Origin: Casuarina equisetifolia
Taxonomy: Eukaryota; Streptophyta; Magnoliopsida; Fagales; Casuarinaceae
Reading direction: 5' to 3'
Assembly (NCBI GenBank): GCA_028551475.1
Contig: CM052354.1
Coordinates: forward strand, 25,753,258-25,817,257
Length of the DNA: 64,000 nucleotides
The position numbers and the translations under genes were made by a program. Positions 10,901 to 23,463 of this stretch are shown here, one piece after another; the stretch's first letter is position 1; every line of letters starts with the position of its first letter. The notes beneath the pieces were generated by a model. The model was given only the letters and a program-made list of their open reading frames with translations, was not told the DNA's origin and did no database searches.

Positions 10901-13900
10901 TGGTATTACAGACCTCGGTTTCGATCTTCACCTAAACCACCCGCTTCCGCACCAATTTTTTTCCCCCTCTTCAAGCTCGTTTGTGGGACTCCATTACCTA
11001 CAAAACATTGTTAGCCTTCTCCAGCGTGGAAATTAGTTTCTTTTTCAAAACACATCCCATCAAAATCAAACTTCTTACCTTTCCTTTACCATGTCGACTC
11101 ATCTTACCTCTAACAATGTTGTCGTGTATCATTTTGCAACTTTTAATGCCTTTGTCCCCACTGGCCTCACCTCCACCACCCCTATGGGCTTACTCCTGCT
11201 TTCTTCAAGCCTCTCGAACCCATCTTTGCCCCCTCCTTAGTACCTTTCCCCAACCAGGACCAACTTGCTTCATGGTGGGCTGGTCGAAGTCTTTCTTATG
11301 GGGGCTTCCTACCAGGCTCACAGGCCTCCACCGAGCCAAGCCTTGTTGCCTTTTCCCTCATGGGCTCCCAACTTTTGAGCCTATCGAACCTCTCTAGCCT
11401 ACTCCAAACCTCCCAGTTTGCACCCGTTTTTTCAATCGGGTCAGGGCACTTTGGATCAAACACGCGTGGCCTCATGCGCCCTTCTTTCCCCAGGTTCAAG
11501 CATACTAGGTCGAGTTCAAATCCCTACCCATATCATCCCCTTAATTTTTTCCCTCTCTGTGTCGCCGGCAGCCACATTGAACCAAGGGATCTACTCTACA
11601 CAATGGTTTCTGATGGCCTAGAACTTCTCCTTATTGCTCAACCTCTCTCACCGACACCAACGACTACTCCGCCTGGGCACGTGATTTTCGGCGAGTTCTT
11701 ATCACCAAAGATAAGGACAATTTCATCGATGGTACTGTTCCCATACTGGTCGATGACCGCCTTGCATGCTAGTGGCGCAAATACAATCACCTCATTCGCA
11801 CATGGATAGGTAATTGCCTCTCACCAGAAATCGATGTCGGTCTTCCTCTAATGGAAAATGCTAGGGGTCTTTGGCTCAATCTCGCTGAAATGTTTGGCTG
11901 AATAGATCGCGCCAAACTCTTCAACCTTCATCAATCTTTGGCAGAATTGAAATGAGGGAACCTTGCCGTTGCAATTTTATTTAACCGCATCTCTGCTCTC
12001 TGGAGCGAGATCGACCTCACCAAAGAACCGCTTGAAGGATTGGACTTCACCCTATAGCAATATCAGCGAATTAAAGAAAATCAGAGGGTTACCTACTTTC
12101 TGTTGATCTTAAACAAGAGTTTTCTCCTATTCCACTCCTATGTTCTTGCCATGGATCCGCCGCTGACATTGCGCCACCTCTACAATCTAGCCATCTAGGA
12201 AGAAAGCCAATGAGTCACCTCCTCGGAATACATCCAAGTCGGTGCACCGTGCTCTTATCTGCTCGCGCTTCGCCCTCGTAGCGCGCTCACGTTGCTACTA
12301 CTAGAGCCTCGCGCGGCCGCTCATTGCTAGGTCTCCTAGCAATGAGTGCTTCTCTTTTGCCCCCTCCAAGCTTCAACAGCCCAAATCAAAACCTTACAAT
12401 CGATGATTCTGATCTACTGAGGCCTCACCTTAACTCCAATGGGCCTTATGACCCCACATTCACACGTGTTGTTAAGACCATGCATAGGTCAGGCCAAAAT
12501 TCCTCTTCAAGCCGTTCTAACAGGCCAAATTCTTGAGGCCTAAATTCACGTTTTTGTGAATTTTGTAAGAGGACAAATCACACCAAAGATACTTGCTAGA
12601 AATTACATGGCAAATCTGACGATTCTAACAAGAAAGATAAAGACCATTTTGCCCCTCAATTGGCTCTTCAGTTGACACAATTTCTGGTGATCAATTTCAA
12701 CAAATCATGACTACCATTGGCTAGCTTAACCAATCCGATAAATCCATCAGCTTTGCAAGTACCTCTTTTTGTTTAAATTCTATTTCTACGAATGTGTGGA
12801 TCATTGATTAAAGGGCTAGTGACCATATAATTTATGATGCTTGTTTTTTCTCCTCCATTAATTCCTCCCTACCTCATCCCATATCTGTCCGTCTCCCCAC
12901 TAGAGACGTTACTCACGTCACTAAAATTTACACTGTCCATCTTAGCTCTCACATCACTTTTCGTAACGTTCTTTTTGTTCCATCATTTACCTTTAATCTT
13001 ATCTTTATTTCTTGTGTTTGCACAAACAATTTTTGTCGCATCATTCTAAATTTTGATGTTTGTCTTTTCCAAGCCCTTTTGACTAGCAAACCGATGAGCT
13101 TGGGTAGAATGCATCATGGACTTTATTTTTGGACTTCACTCCCTCCCGATTTTGATTTCAATAATTGTATTACTCAAAAGCATCTTTGTACTACCAAATC
13201 TGACATTAATAAAAATTTACTTTTCCATCAACGTCTGGGTCACAGTACCGCTTTTCCCCATCCAAAATGTTCCATTTGTCCTATTTCTAAACAGTCCCGT
13301 GTTCCTTTCCCTTCCAGTCATTCTCATACTACCATTCCTTTTTTTCTCCTTCATCTTGATATTTAGGGTCCCTATCATACCCCCCATCATGATGCTTCTC
13401 GTTTCTTTCTCATTATTGTTGATGATTTTTCTCGAGCGACTTGGGTTTTCCTTATGCGTTCCAAGACATAATTTCTTTCTCTTTTTTGTCATTTTCACGT
13501 AACGGTTCATACTCAATTTTCCACAAAAATTCAACGTTTCCGTTCTGACAACGCTCATGATTTTTTCAATCACAACTGTTCTACTTATTTCTCCTTTCAT
13601 GGCATCTTCCACAAGAGTTCTTGTACCTATACTCCTTAATAGAATGGCGTTGTTGAGCATAAACACCGTCACTTACTTGAGGTTGCTCGTGCTCTCAGAT
13701 ATCAAGCATCCGTCCCTAATTGTTACTGAGGTGATTATGTGGTCACTACCGCCTACTTAATCAACCAGATGTTGTCCCACATTCTTACTGGTCAAATCCC
13801 CTTTCAACTGTTGTTTAGCAAGCCCGCTAATATCCAGCATCTTTAGGTTTTTGGCTACCTTTGCTACGCTACCACTATGGGTCCTCAAGACAAGCTCAAT

Positions 13901-16090
13901 CCTCGCGCTCTGTGCTATGTTTTCATAGGCTATCCTTCTCTTTAAAAGGGTTATCAGGTTCTTGATCTTGTTACTGGTCCTTTCTTCATCAGTCGAGATA
14001 TGGTTTTTCATGAAGATGTTTTTCCCTTTGCCACTCAATTGCAACCATTGTAGTCATAGGACTATGTTCCCCGCCATCCTTTCTGGTTAAGGATGATATT
14101 CCACATGATGTTCCCTTGGTCTTCATTGAGCAGGATTCCTCTCCTGTTACTTTCCCATTAGCCTTTGCTCCCGACACAGTGCCACCAACGGCTCCATTGC
14201 CCCCGCCTTCCGTGCCTTATGTGATTTCTCCACCAGATTCTTCACCGCCTAGTTCCTCAGCTGATCTTTTACTTGATGACTCTCTAGCTATTGTTCCTTA
14301 TCAGCCTCCTCTAATTTCTGTGCCTGCTTCCTCACTGGCTGCTCCTCCTCTTCGCCATTCTGGTTGCTCCATCCAACCACCGACTTGGACCAAGGACTAC
14401 ATTTGCTCCAGCCTCCATGATTCGAGTACTCACTATCCTACTTTTTCTTATGTCAGCTTTGTTCACCTATCACCCGAGCATCTTTATTGCATCAGCCACG
14501 TTTTTAAGACTTAGGAACTAGAATCCTTCACTGAGGCTATCACAAAACCCCGTTGGCGTCAGGCCATGGAAGCTGAGATTCATGCCCTTATTGGGAATCA
14601 CACTTGGGATCTTGTTCCTTTTCTCCCTAATCGCAAGCCTATTGGTTGCAAATGGGTCCACAAGATCAAACATTGCGTCAATGGCTTCATTGAACGTTAT
14701 AAAGCTCGGTTGGTTAATAAAGGCTTTACCTAGAAAGAAGGTTTTGATTATCAAGAAACCTTCTCCCCTGTTGCCAAGGAAGTCATTGTCCACTCCTTCA
14801 TTGCCCTTGCTGCTCTCTACGATTAGTCTTTCCATCAAATAGATGTTCATAATGTTTTTCTACATGGTGATCTTGACAAAGAAATTTATATGGCCCTTCC
14901 TCCTTGATTATGCAGCCAAGGGGAGTCTCGTGTATGTCGTTTGCGCAAATCCTTATATAGTCTTAAGCAAGCTTCCTGTCAATGGTACGCCAAATTCACC
15001 AATGCATTGCTTAAGGTCGAATTTCGTCAATCTCAATATGACTATGCTTTATTCATTTGGACACAAGCAAATTCCTTCATTTATCTTCTTATATATGTTA
15101 ATGATATTCTCATTATGGGAAATAATGACATTGCTATTAGAGATTTTAATAATTATCTTCACTCTACTTTTCACATTAAAGACTTAGGTCCACTCAAGTA
15201 TTTTCTTGGAATTGAAATAGCATGTTCAAAGAAAGGCATTTGTCTTAGACAACGAAAATTTATACTGGAGATCATATCATAAGCTGGATTATCAAAATGC
15301 AAACCGGCTATCATTCCTATTGAACAAAACACCAAGATGACGACTGCTGAATATGATGTAAGCATGTCACCTTTAGACAAAGATCCAATACTCAAGGATC
15401 CATCAAGCTATCAAAGACTTGTTGGAAAATTGATCTATCTGACGATGACTAGACCAGACATCTGTTATATAGTACATATTCTCAGTCAATTCATGCATGA
15501 ACCAAAACAATCACACATGGATGCAGTGTTGAAGGTAGTTAAATATCTCAAAGGATGCCTCAAACTTGGGATTCTCCTATCTAGAGAATGCAATCTAGAA
15601 ATGAAGGCATTTTGCGACACAGATTATGCCACTTACCCTATGACCAAGAGATTGATTACTGGTTTTTGTGTGAAGTTGGGGAATTCACTTTTATCTTGGA
15701 AGACAAAGAAGCAATCCACCGTCTCTCTATCATTAGCTGAATCAGAATACAGAGTTATGGCCAAAACAACATGTAAAATAGTTTGGATGAAAGGACTACT
15801 TCACGATCTCGAATTAAGGATTCGAGGACCTACCACTTTGTTTTGTGACAATGATATTGCTCTCAAACGCGTAGCAAATCTAATAGTACATGAAATAACA
15901 AAGCATATTGAAGTTAACTGTCATTTCACTAGAGACAAGATCCGAAAAGGTATAATCAAAACAGAAGAGATAAGAACCACAGAACAACTAGCAAACATCT
16001 TTACCAAACCCCTTTGTCATAGACAACACACGTATTTGTTAGACAAGCTTAGTATTCTTGATATATACCAACCATTAGCTTGAAGGAGAG

Positions 16091-16336
16091 TGTTGGAAAT
16101 ACGTGCCTTTATTAATATCTCGGGATCAATTATGTTCCTTAGATAGTATATTTACTTTGGAATATATCATGTTATTTAGGGAATTATTCTTTGTGTATAT
16201 TTGAGAATATTTGTAAGTATTAGTCTTTTTACAAATGTGGATCATCGTTGTATTATAAATTGGACACTATGTACAGTAGGTCCACAAGCTTATAGAAAAT
16301 CTCTTCCCAACTCTCTCTCCTTTTCATCTCCTTACA
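16091..16336 (+). repeat. 3' LTR of copia fossil 2
   Basis: Starts TGTTGGAAATACGTGCC after a purine tract and ends CTTACA before the CTTGG target copy. Confidence 0.92.
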
Positions 16337-16659
16337 CTTGGGCTTACGGACGGGGCTCTCGTCTGGCCAGGATTCGATATGCCTTTTGGCGGAGTTGGGC
16401 CTGACCAATTTGCTCGGCAACACTAATTGAGGCTCTCGGCGACCTTCCGGACTTCGTTGATGGAGTGCGCAACGCTGTGGTTGGCCAAGCGGCCATGGCA
16501 GGGGAGCGAGGCGAGCTTCTCCGAGGTGTGGAAGAGGGACTTCCTAGGGCATTTGGAGCGGGGCGAAGGGGCCTCAGAGGAGTTCATTTGGCACTCAGAA
16601 TGTGGAAGAGAAGGGGGCTTTCAGTGAGATTTTCTGACGAAGAGAAAAGCTTCCAACGC

Positions 16660-16850
16660 CCTTTTATATGGGGACTCCTTAGCCTAATGTAACTGGGTCA
16701 GACTTTGACTAGGGAGAATTAAAAATATTAAATAAAAAGAATCACAGAGCGTATATTTAGGTTTTCTTGGCGGGACTATAAGATGGTAAGGGTATGGGAT
16801 CTTGCCACATGGCCTTCCCGCGAAATGGAACCACCACTTCCCGCGAAAAG
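16660..16850 (-). promoter_or_regulatory. Relic CDT1 promoter with two E2F sites and a TATA-like box
   Basis: Two perfect copies of TTCCCGCGAA lie at 16815-16824 and 16838-16847, 23 bases apart and about 230-260 bases upstream of the CDT1 start. This matches the E2F consensus (TTTSSCGS type). A CATATAAAAGG TATA-like box lies near 16662-16673, about 80 bases before the ATG. CDT1 genes are known S-phase E2F targets, so the arrangement fits its normal control. Confidence 0.7.
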
Positions 16851-17538
16851 AAACGGGTCTGTTTGGCAACTAGGTTGGTGCAAAACCTGTCCTTTCTTAC
16901 CTCGATAATGATCTTAAAAATAAAATAAAATCGATTTCTTTATTTAACTCGCTATTCCTATTTTTCTTATTCATAATGGAAATTCCAAGAGAATCACAAC
17001 AGAAAAGGAAATGTTAAGTAGATCATGTTTTTCAGAGAGAAAATTCAGCTTAATTTCTTCTATTTAAGGAGTATCCCATTTTATTTATATTGCCTAATGA
17101 CAAGAGGATGGGACGAAAAAAAAAACGAAAAGGGAAATGTTTTGGTCAGCTCAGTTTTTTTCCCTTTGGAATAAATGTTGCTAAAGTCACTTATGACTCA
17201 TAAGAACTAGATTAAACCCACCCTAACCAGAAGAATCGCTAAGACATGGAGAGACCTGTGAGAAGGACTATGAAATTCATTGACAAGCTTGTCTGACTTT
17301 TGTGATAAACCTTTGCAAATCGACTAATCAATTAAGGTCCTGGTCCTGTTTCTGTACAAACTTGACAAACTTGCTGGGTAACAACGTAGTGAAGTGCGGG
17401 AAGTACAGCCGCTAATGACCACAAAAGGACTAAAGGATACGAGGTTCTGCCAGGAGACAAACGGATACATTTTCTGTACCAGAAAGGCCATTGTCAAAGA
17501 CGATTTACAATTGGCGGGCGAGAGACAAATTGTAACAA
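16851..17538. other. Intergenic spacer between CDT1 relic and HDAC 3' end
   Basis: AT-rich, no coding signal recognised. It should include the 3' untranslated region of the HDAC gene, which ends at 17539. Confidence 0.5.
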
Positions 17539-20500
17539 TCACAATGGTTTAGTGGAAGCTTCTTCTAAGTATGCAATAGCTTCTTCTTCTGAAAGTTGCC
17601 TTCCGTCTACCAGCCCCTTTATTAATTTAGTTTTATATGCCTCATTGGGAGGGTGCAAGGGAATCTCCCCGGACTTAAACCGCCCTACGTCCGAAAGCGA
17701 GCACCTGCACAGAGGATCAGCCAAGCTATAATGCAATAGCCTATAACCATGTACATGATTAAAAATGTCAAAAGCAAGCAGTTAGAAGTTGCAAGAAACG
17801 GTTTCAGGTAGGAAGAATGCTTTGACACTCACGTCATAGTCAGTATTGGAATGTCCTGCTCCTTCCCCAAGTAAATAACATTTCCGTACCAACCTCCCCG
17901 CTGAAAAAAAAAAAAGAAAAAATTTACAATTTCCGCAGGTAAAGGGAAAACAATTCGAAATTATCATGATAAGTAGATAAACATGCTTTCTATCTCCCTC
18001 TCTAGAACAATTACAACTAATTGAACATAAACTGCGATAAAACCCATAGCTTTACCTATATTTTCCTCTTCTTATCTTTTTCTATTCGATGCGAGATAGA
18101 TACATCATTTGATCTAAAAAACAAGCATAAAAGACATACCAGAACCTCCAGAGAATTGGGCTCCTTGCTTGTGACAGAATCTACTGCAGTCAAATCAAAC
18201 AAAGGAGAAGCCATGTTGTGTATTGAACCGTTCTCTTGCCGCAGAATATCATTGAACTGTGCTAACCTGCGACGTAAGTCAGGTGATAAGACAAACAACA
18301 GCAGTGGATGTACAAAAGTAGGCGGAAAGTCCAATTCCAGTTCCAAAAACGGACTGGAATAATATGTAAAAGTGGAACGGATAGAAATAAAACGAAAGCC
18401 AACACAGACACATACGTGATTCTATACAAGCAAAAGTAAGCTTTATCCTCGATTTTGCTTTCAGGATGTAGGAAAGCAACTCCTCCATGGCCCCATGAAA
18501 GTGTAGAATCACGACCAAAAAATAAACGATAAGGGTAAGTCTTCCAGACAATGTCCTTCGGGTGAGTTTTATCGGCTGAACCAGGACATGGCTTTCGCAT
18601 ACCTTCCACCTGATAGTCATTTGAGGAATGTTGAACACGAAGAAACTAGGTGGAAAAGAAAGAATAGCTAGTGTGAAATAACAGGTAAACAAATGCAGCT
18701 ATACAAAGCTCTATAAATCACAACAGTGCAGTACAAAGGCTAAGCAAATGGTCATCACGTAATTATTCACCTACAACGTGTAAACAATTAACCACTGTTC
18801 TGATACTGCCATTGAAGTTCCCTTTTCCAAGAAATTTAACGCCAAATCATCTAGGAAATACATTGAAAAAATCTCCACTAAGGGAAGTAAGGTTTTGGCT
18901 GTTGAAATAAACCCCGTACATTTCCCAAAAACAATTAGCAAAAGCAGGAAGAGCAGAAGAGGAAAAATCAGAGGAGCAAAGAACGACCTTAGCAGACTCA
19001 TTTTTCTTTAACAATTTTTTCCTCTCCTAGGGGCCCCGTTGAGAAGGATTAAAAGGAAAGGGAGGCAAGGTGCCACGCTTAGTAAAGCCCAAATAACAGG
19101 ATCAATTTGTGCTTGTACTTCCAGTGTCTAATGAGATAATTGAAGCTCACAGCAAGCTAAGGATACATTTAAATCCCTTTAATGTCAAAAATCACTATTC
19201 TGTTGTGGATATCAAATCATACCTGTCCACCCTCTATATAGCACAGGAACCTTGATTTCCACATGTTTGATCCAAAAGAAGCATACCAGACCTCAATCTT
19301 GGAAAGCTCCAATCTCCAGGTGTTAGAAACAGTGGCAACTTTATCTGCATTAGATGGGATCTCAGCATATATAGTTTGAAAGACAAGAACCAAAGAAATA
19401 TCTCAAAGGAGATTTTGAGCTCTCCCTTTACCCTCACTATCTTCATCAACTTTCAACTTTGACAGTGGTTGAATAACACCCTGAAGAATCTCCTCAATAC
19501 TTTCTGACACCACACCATTGTCCTCATCCGCTTCAGAATCAGAACTTGACATCAGATTCTAAAGGAGAACCAACGATCTTAGTAAGGCTTACCAGGTAAG
19601 AAGATGCAACTATATTGCAAAATAAATAAAATGTAGAAGAGAAAAAGCCAAAATAGAATATAACTTCAGTTCCTCCAGAAACTAAAACGTTCGCATGCAT
19701 TAACAATACTTACATAGCTACGAGAAGTAAAGATGTCACAAACTATATCTATTACCGTCAATTTGTATCGAATTTTTCATAAATTAATTGATTTTTTGAA
19801 TGCTATACTTTTAGAGTCCTATTTCTGACCTAAAATTATGCTTACTGACAATTCACCCAAGGGATATTCTTGTGAGACAAAAAACCATGAATGATGTCAA
19901 TAACAGAGGAACAAAATTGTAATATAGATACATTGTAAAGATACAAAAAAAATTAAGTGCTTAAGGTTAAAGAATTATACACGTGCACAAAATACAACTT
20001 CCATATAATTCTCTCCTGAGAATAATTCGTTTTCCTTTAATGTGGTTGTAGGTACAAACAATCACCAAACACTATTGTACACATTTTTATTGTTTCAAAC
20101 CAAGCAAAAGTTTGTTCCTCAAAAGCTCAAAGGAACAACTTTCACTTTATTACTTCCTTATTTTTGATAATACATTGAGACAATAAGTTAATGAAGCACC
20201 ACTGGAACAAAGATAGATATCTTTTGTACATCTTTTGACTTTTTTCTTTGGCAGCTGCTTGGGGTAGGAGGGGGAGGAGGGGGGGGGTTGGGGTGTTGTT
20301 CTTGTTGAGAATGAGGGCTTTTTTTGTTTCTAACTTCTCTGCTAAGTTACCCAAAATATTCATCAGTAAAAACAACCCTCTACTTAAAGATATATTCACC
20401 AACACTAGGGTTAAGAGACAAACAATCTGAAAATATGTCCACAAATAAAAAGGAAGCATACTGGAGCTAGAGCTACTGATTGACTGATTAGCTTGGCTGG

Positions 20501-23463
20501 TAATTGATGTGCAAGAGCTGGCCAGTAAGGACTTAATTCCTGGCGCACCTGCAAAATGAAATTACATATGCAAAACGAGTCATCAAAAAGAAAAGAAAAA
20601 AGATCCCAGATACCTGTGACTGGTAATAACAAAGAGCAGCAAGATTCATAGAGGAAAATATGTTGTTATACCGCTTTTATCACACGCCATGTGGATTCAA
20701 ATGGGTAAGCCTTTGAAGATCCACTACTAGGTGTATCTAACAAGACTTCCACACATGCAAGTGCTGAATCAGCAATAGAGTTGAGATTGTATCCACCTTC
20801 TAATGCCAGTACAATCTTTCCTTGGGCAAAATTCATAAGCTGAGAAGAAAAAGAAGTGGAAACAGAAATCAAACACAAAATACAAAGCAATATAAAATTT
20901 AAGAATCAAGTAATGGCATGCATGTGTGTGCTGAAAGCTAATCTGGATAGACTTTGGGTGTACAGTGAATGATGAAATCAACATTAAGAGCTCCATTCAA
21001 TAAAACAGCAATGCAAATCTTCATTCTCTAAAGAAGGTAAAATCATATTTGGAAAAAAATATCAGATTGAAGCTAACCTTTTTCAACATAACTGAGTACC
21101 CATATGGGGTGACACGGCAACCACCTAATGGATCACCAACAGCTGTTCCGAGCAATAAATTGTCAGGAAATTTATTCTTACAACTTTAAAACTAACCAAA
21201 GATGCTATGATCACTCAGTGAGTTGTCATGTGTGAAAAATTAATTTTTCTAATGTGGAAGAGAAATGCAAAAAGCAAATCGGAAGTTCACCAAAATGAGG
21301 CAAACGTAGAAATAATTATCATAACAATTATCTGAAATAGACAAGATAATGTCCGTGTACCAGTAAGGTGGTATTCTATTATTCTTAATTGTCAGCACAA
21401 AGCACTCATTAGGACCTCCTCTAATTCTTGTTCGTAAGCAAGAAAGTGCAGGAGGAACCCAAGCTTTGGGTCAATAACCTGTACTTAGCTTCAAAACTTA
21501 CGAACTGGCTGCACACATGATGCATCAAATGGATCATTTGTCCAAAAGAAACAGGACAAATGAAATCCAGTACTTTCAGAAATTAACGTACAAGAGACTT
21601 CAAACATATTCATGCTACGTAATGCTCAGGCCTCTCACCCATATTTTAAGGCAGGGCTCAAACATTCTAAGAAATTCTAGGTGAGGCACCTTCTGATTGC
21701 ATTAGCAGATATATAAACTTAGTTATGACTGAGCCAATGGCCACCCGTATGCTATATAGGACAATGATAATGGCATGGATATAATCTCTAGCTCCATCGC
21801 ACTTCTCACAGTACAACACTGGATAAGATCTTTGTAGTGCATCTCTAAATCAAACTATGTTTGTAACTGAACTGAAATTAATTATCTTCATCCAGAAATT
21901 ATATTCTTGCATCTTTGACTTTGAAACACCCCATCCCAACACCACCCCCCCACCCCCCCCAACCCCAACACAAAAAAAAAAGGAACATGAATAACAAAGG
22001 GGAAGAAATTTGAAAACACAAACAAACCTGCATCAAATCCAGCTGAAATTATGATCATATCAGGATTAAATTCCTTGGCAACAGGAAGTAATATATGGTC
22101 CCAAACAGCAAGATAGTCTGCATCTCCACACCGACCATGCTCCCATGGGACGTTGATATTATATCCAACACCAGGTCCTTCTCCAATCATATCGTAGAAA
22201 CCATCATCATTAGCTGGATAAAAACTACCGAACTCATGCCTGTCACAGACCATTCTATACAGTCACTTTACTAGGAACGACCAATGGGGCACAGTTCAGT
22301 TTCAACCTAAAGCCTCCAAATCGATGACTAGCAAGGATAATGACGGTGAAAAAACAAACATTGCAATTCTAGAAAACAAGAAATTAAAATGACACTAACC
22401 AATAAAAGATTTATAGACCAAAATTCCCCACATACCTGTGAACAGAGAAGAATAAAACACGAGAGTCCTTCCAGAACATCTTTTGCGTACCATTACCATG
22501 ATGGACATCCCAATCAACAATCAAGATCTTCTTAATGCCCAACTCCTGCTGAAATGTACAAGATAAAAGATAAGTGGTGACAAGTCCATACAATCAAGAT
22601 TTGCGACAAAGTAGAGTAACCGGCCAAAACAATTTGAATCCCAAAACAATTAAAGGCACATTTCTAGCTTCACAATCATTTCAAAGCGAAATATCTTCAA
22701 TCCTATTGGGTTCTTACTCACATTCAACAGAAAACTTGCAGCAACAGCCACGTTGTTGAATAGGCAAAATCCCATCGCTTTATCGTGCTCGGCATGATGT
22801 CCCGGAGGCCTTACGATCGCAAAAGCAGAACTCAATTCTCCTTTGGCAACTCTCTCCGAAACCTGTATATATCCAACACGAACATTTAACAGCCTTGTTA
22901 ATACTTCACAAAAGAGGGGGGGTGGGAAGAACCAAAATCCTTTTTAGAGTAAAAGTTCCAATTATAAGATACTATGTATGCGTAGCATCACTACCTCGAT
23001 GACGGAGCCAGCAGCGAGATAAGCAGCTTCGGATGAGCCCTCGTTGAAATAAATGGAATTAAATTTTGAAGCGAGCCTATTTCTTCGGGAATCAAACTGC
23101 TTAGAGCTTATATTCCTTATTAAATCCACATGCTTCTTGGAGTGGACGGATAAAACGTGCTTGTTTTCTACTTCTTTGGCGTCCAAAACCACGCATCTGA
23201 AACAGTAAAAGAGCCAGTCAACCTAAAACCATATTAACGAAAACAATTATCAAAGAAATGAACAAAATTAAAACCAACAATTGCCTTCACCTCTGATGAA
23301 TACCAGCAGTTTGGAGCCTTTTCCAAATCTCACGAATCCGATTAGGGTTTTCGGGATGGGGATCGCCATCTGGTGTATGGTGCTTACACATGCGGTCGTC
23401 GTAGAGTATCCCTACCCGTCTTTGACTGCCACAGCTGCTCTGGCTTCCAGCGCTGACTTCCAT
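17539..23463 (-). CDS. HDA5: Class II histone deacetylase, HDA5/HDA18 type
   Basis: Fourteen exons, all in phase with GT-AG sites: 23463-23291, 23196-22995, 22862-22722, 22548-22436, 22239-22028, 21142-21078, 20839-20672, 20548-20462, 19558-19432, 19344-19223, 18609-18416, 18266-18140, 17900-17833, 17704-17539. They encode about 654 residues, close to the 660 of Arabidopsis HDA5. The enzyme removes acetyl groups from histone lysines using zinc. Residues about 18-350 form the deacetylase domain: [55 protein letters not shown]. An acidic Ser-rich linker follows, then a second conserved domain from about 438 with WYASFGSNM and [19 protein letters not shown]. In Arabidopsis, HDA5 represses flowering repressors with HDA6, FVE and FLD, and HDA18 affects root hair patterning. 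The first ATG in frame (23463) was chosen: upstream codons in frame have no ATG before a stop. The gene looks intact. Confidence 0.95.

Larger units (their letters stand above)
10656..16336 (+). mobile_element. Ty1-copia LTR retrotransposon fossil 2
   Basis: A full-length, broken copia element on the plus strand inside CDT1 exon 1. LTRs are 10656-10900 and 16091-16336 (about 245 bases, TGTTGG...CTTACA), flanked by a perfect 5-base duplication CTTGG (10651-10655 and 16337-16341). A tRNA-Met-type primer-binding site starts at 10901, and a short purine tract precedes 16091. Parts in order: degenerate gag (about 11100-12700), gag-pre-integrase and integrase (about 12800-13950), reverse transcriptase (about 14520-15280) and RNase H (15337-16083, ending with the ANIFTKPL-type tail). 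LTR identity by eye is about 93 percent, so it is younger than fossil 1, probably two to three million years. It contains many breaks. Confidence 0.93.
9893..16587 (-). pseudogene. CDT1: CDT1 replication-licensing factor, truncated pseudogene split by a copia element
   Basis: CDT1 loads the MCM helicase at replication origins with ORC and CDC6. Start ATG is at 16587-16585 (MNSSEAPSPRSKCPRKSLF). Exon 1 runs to the copia insertion at 16341 and resumes at 10655-10616. Exon 2 is 10523-10404 (EFLDSLDSSIRLLRLRG, FTNICPKIESLTD) and exon 3 is 10127-9893 (LAQLKFILHEALEIKK, then DEQTSCMKPDLWISINMDA and MHLRKVF). These are hallmark segments of the CDT1 geminin-binding/central domain. Everything after DFSKSHLE, including the C-terminal winged helix, is absent. 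In exon 1 the frame carries a TAG after VRKVAESLN and then shifts before the segment containing NSAKRHIESWPDE, so the gene is dead independently of the insertion. Intron sites are all preserved. Identity is confident. Confidence 0.87.
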
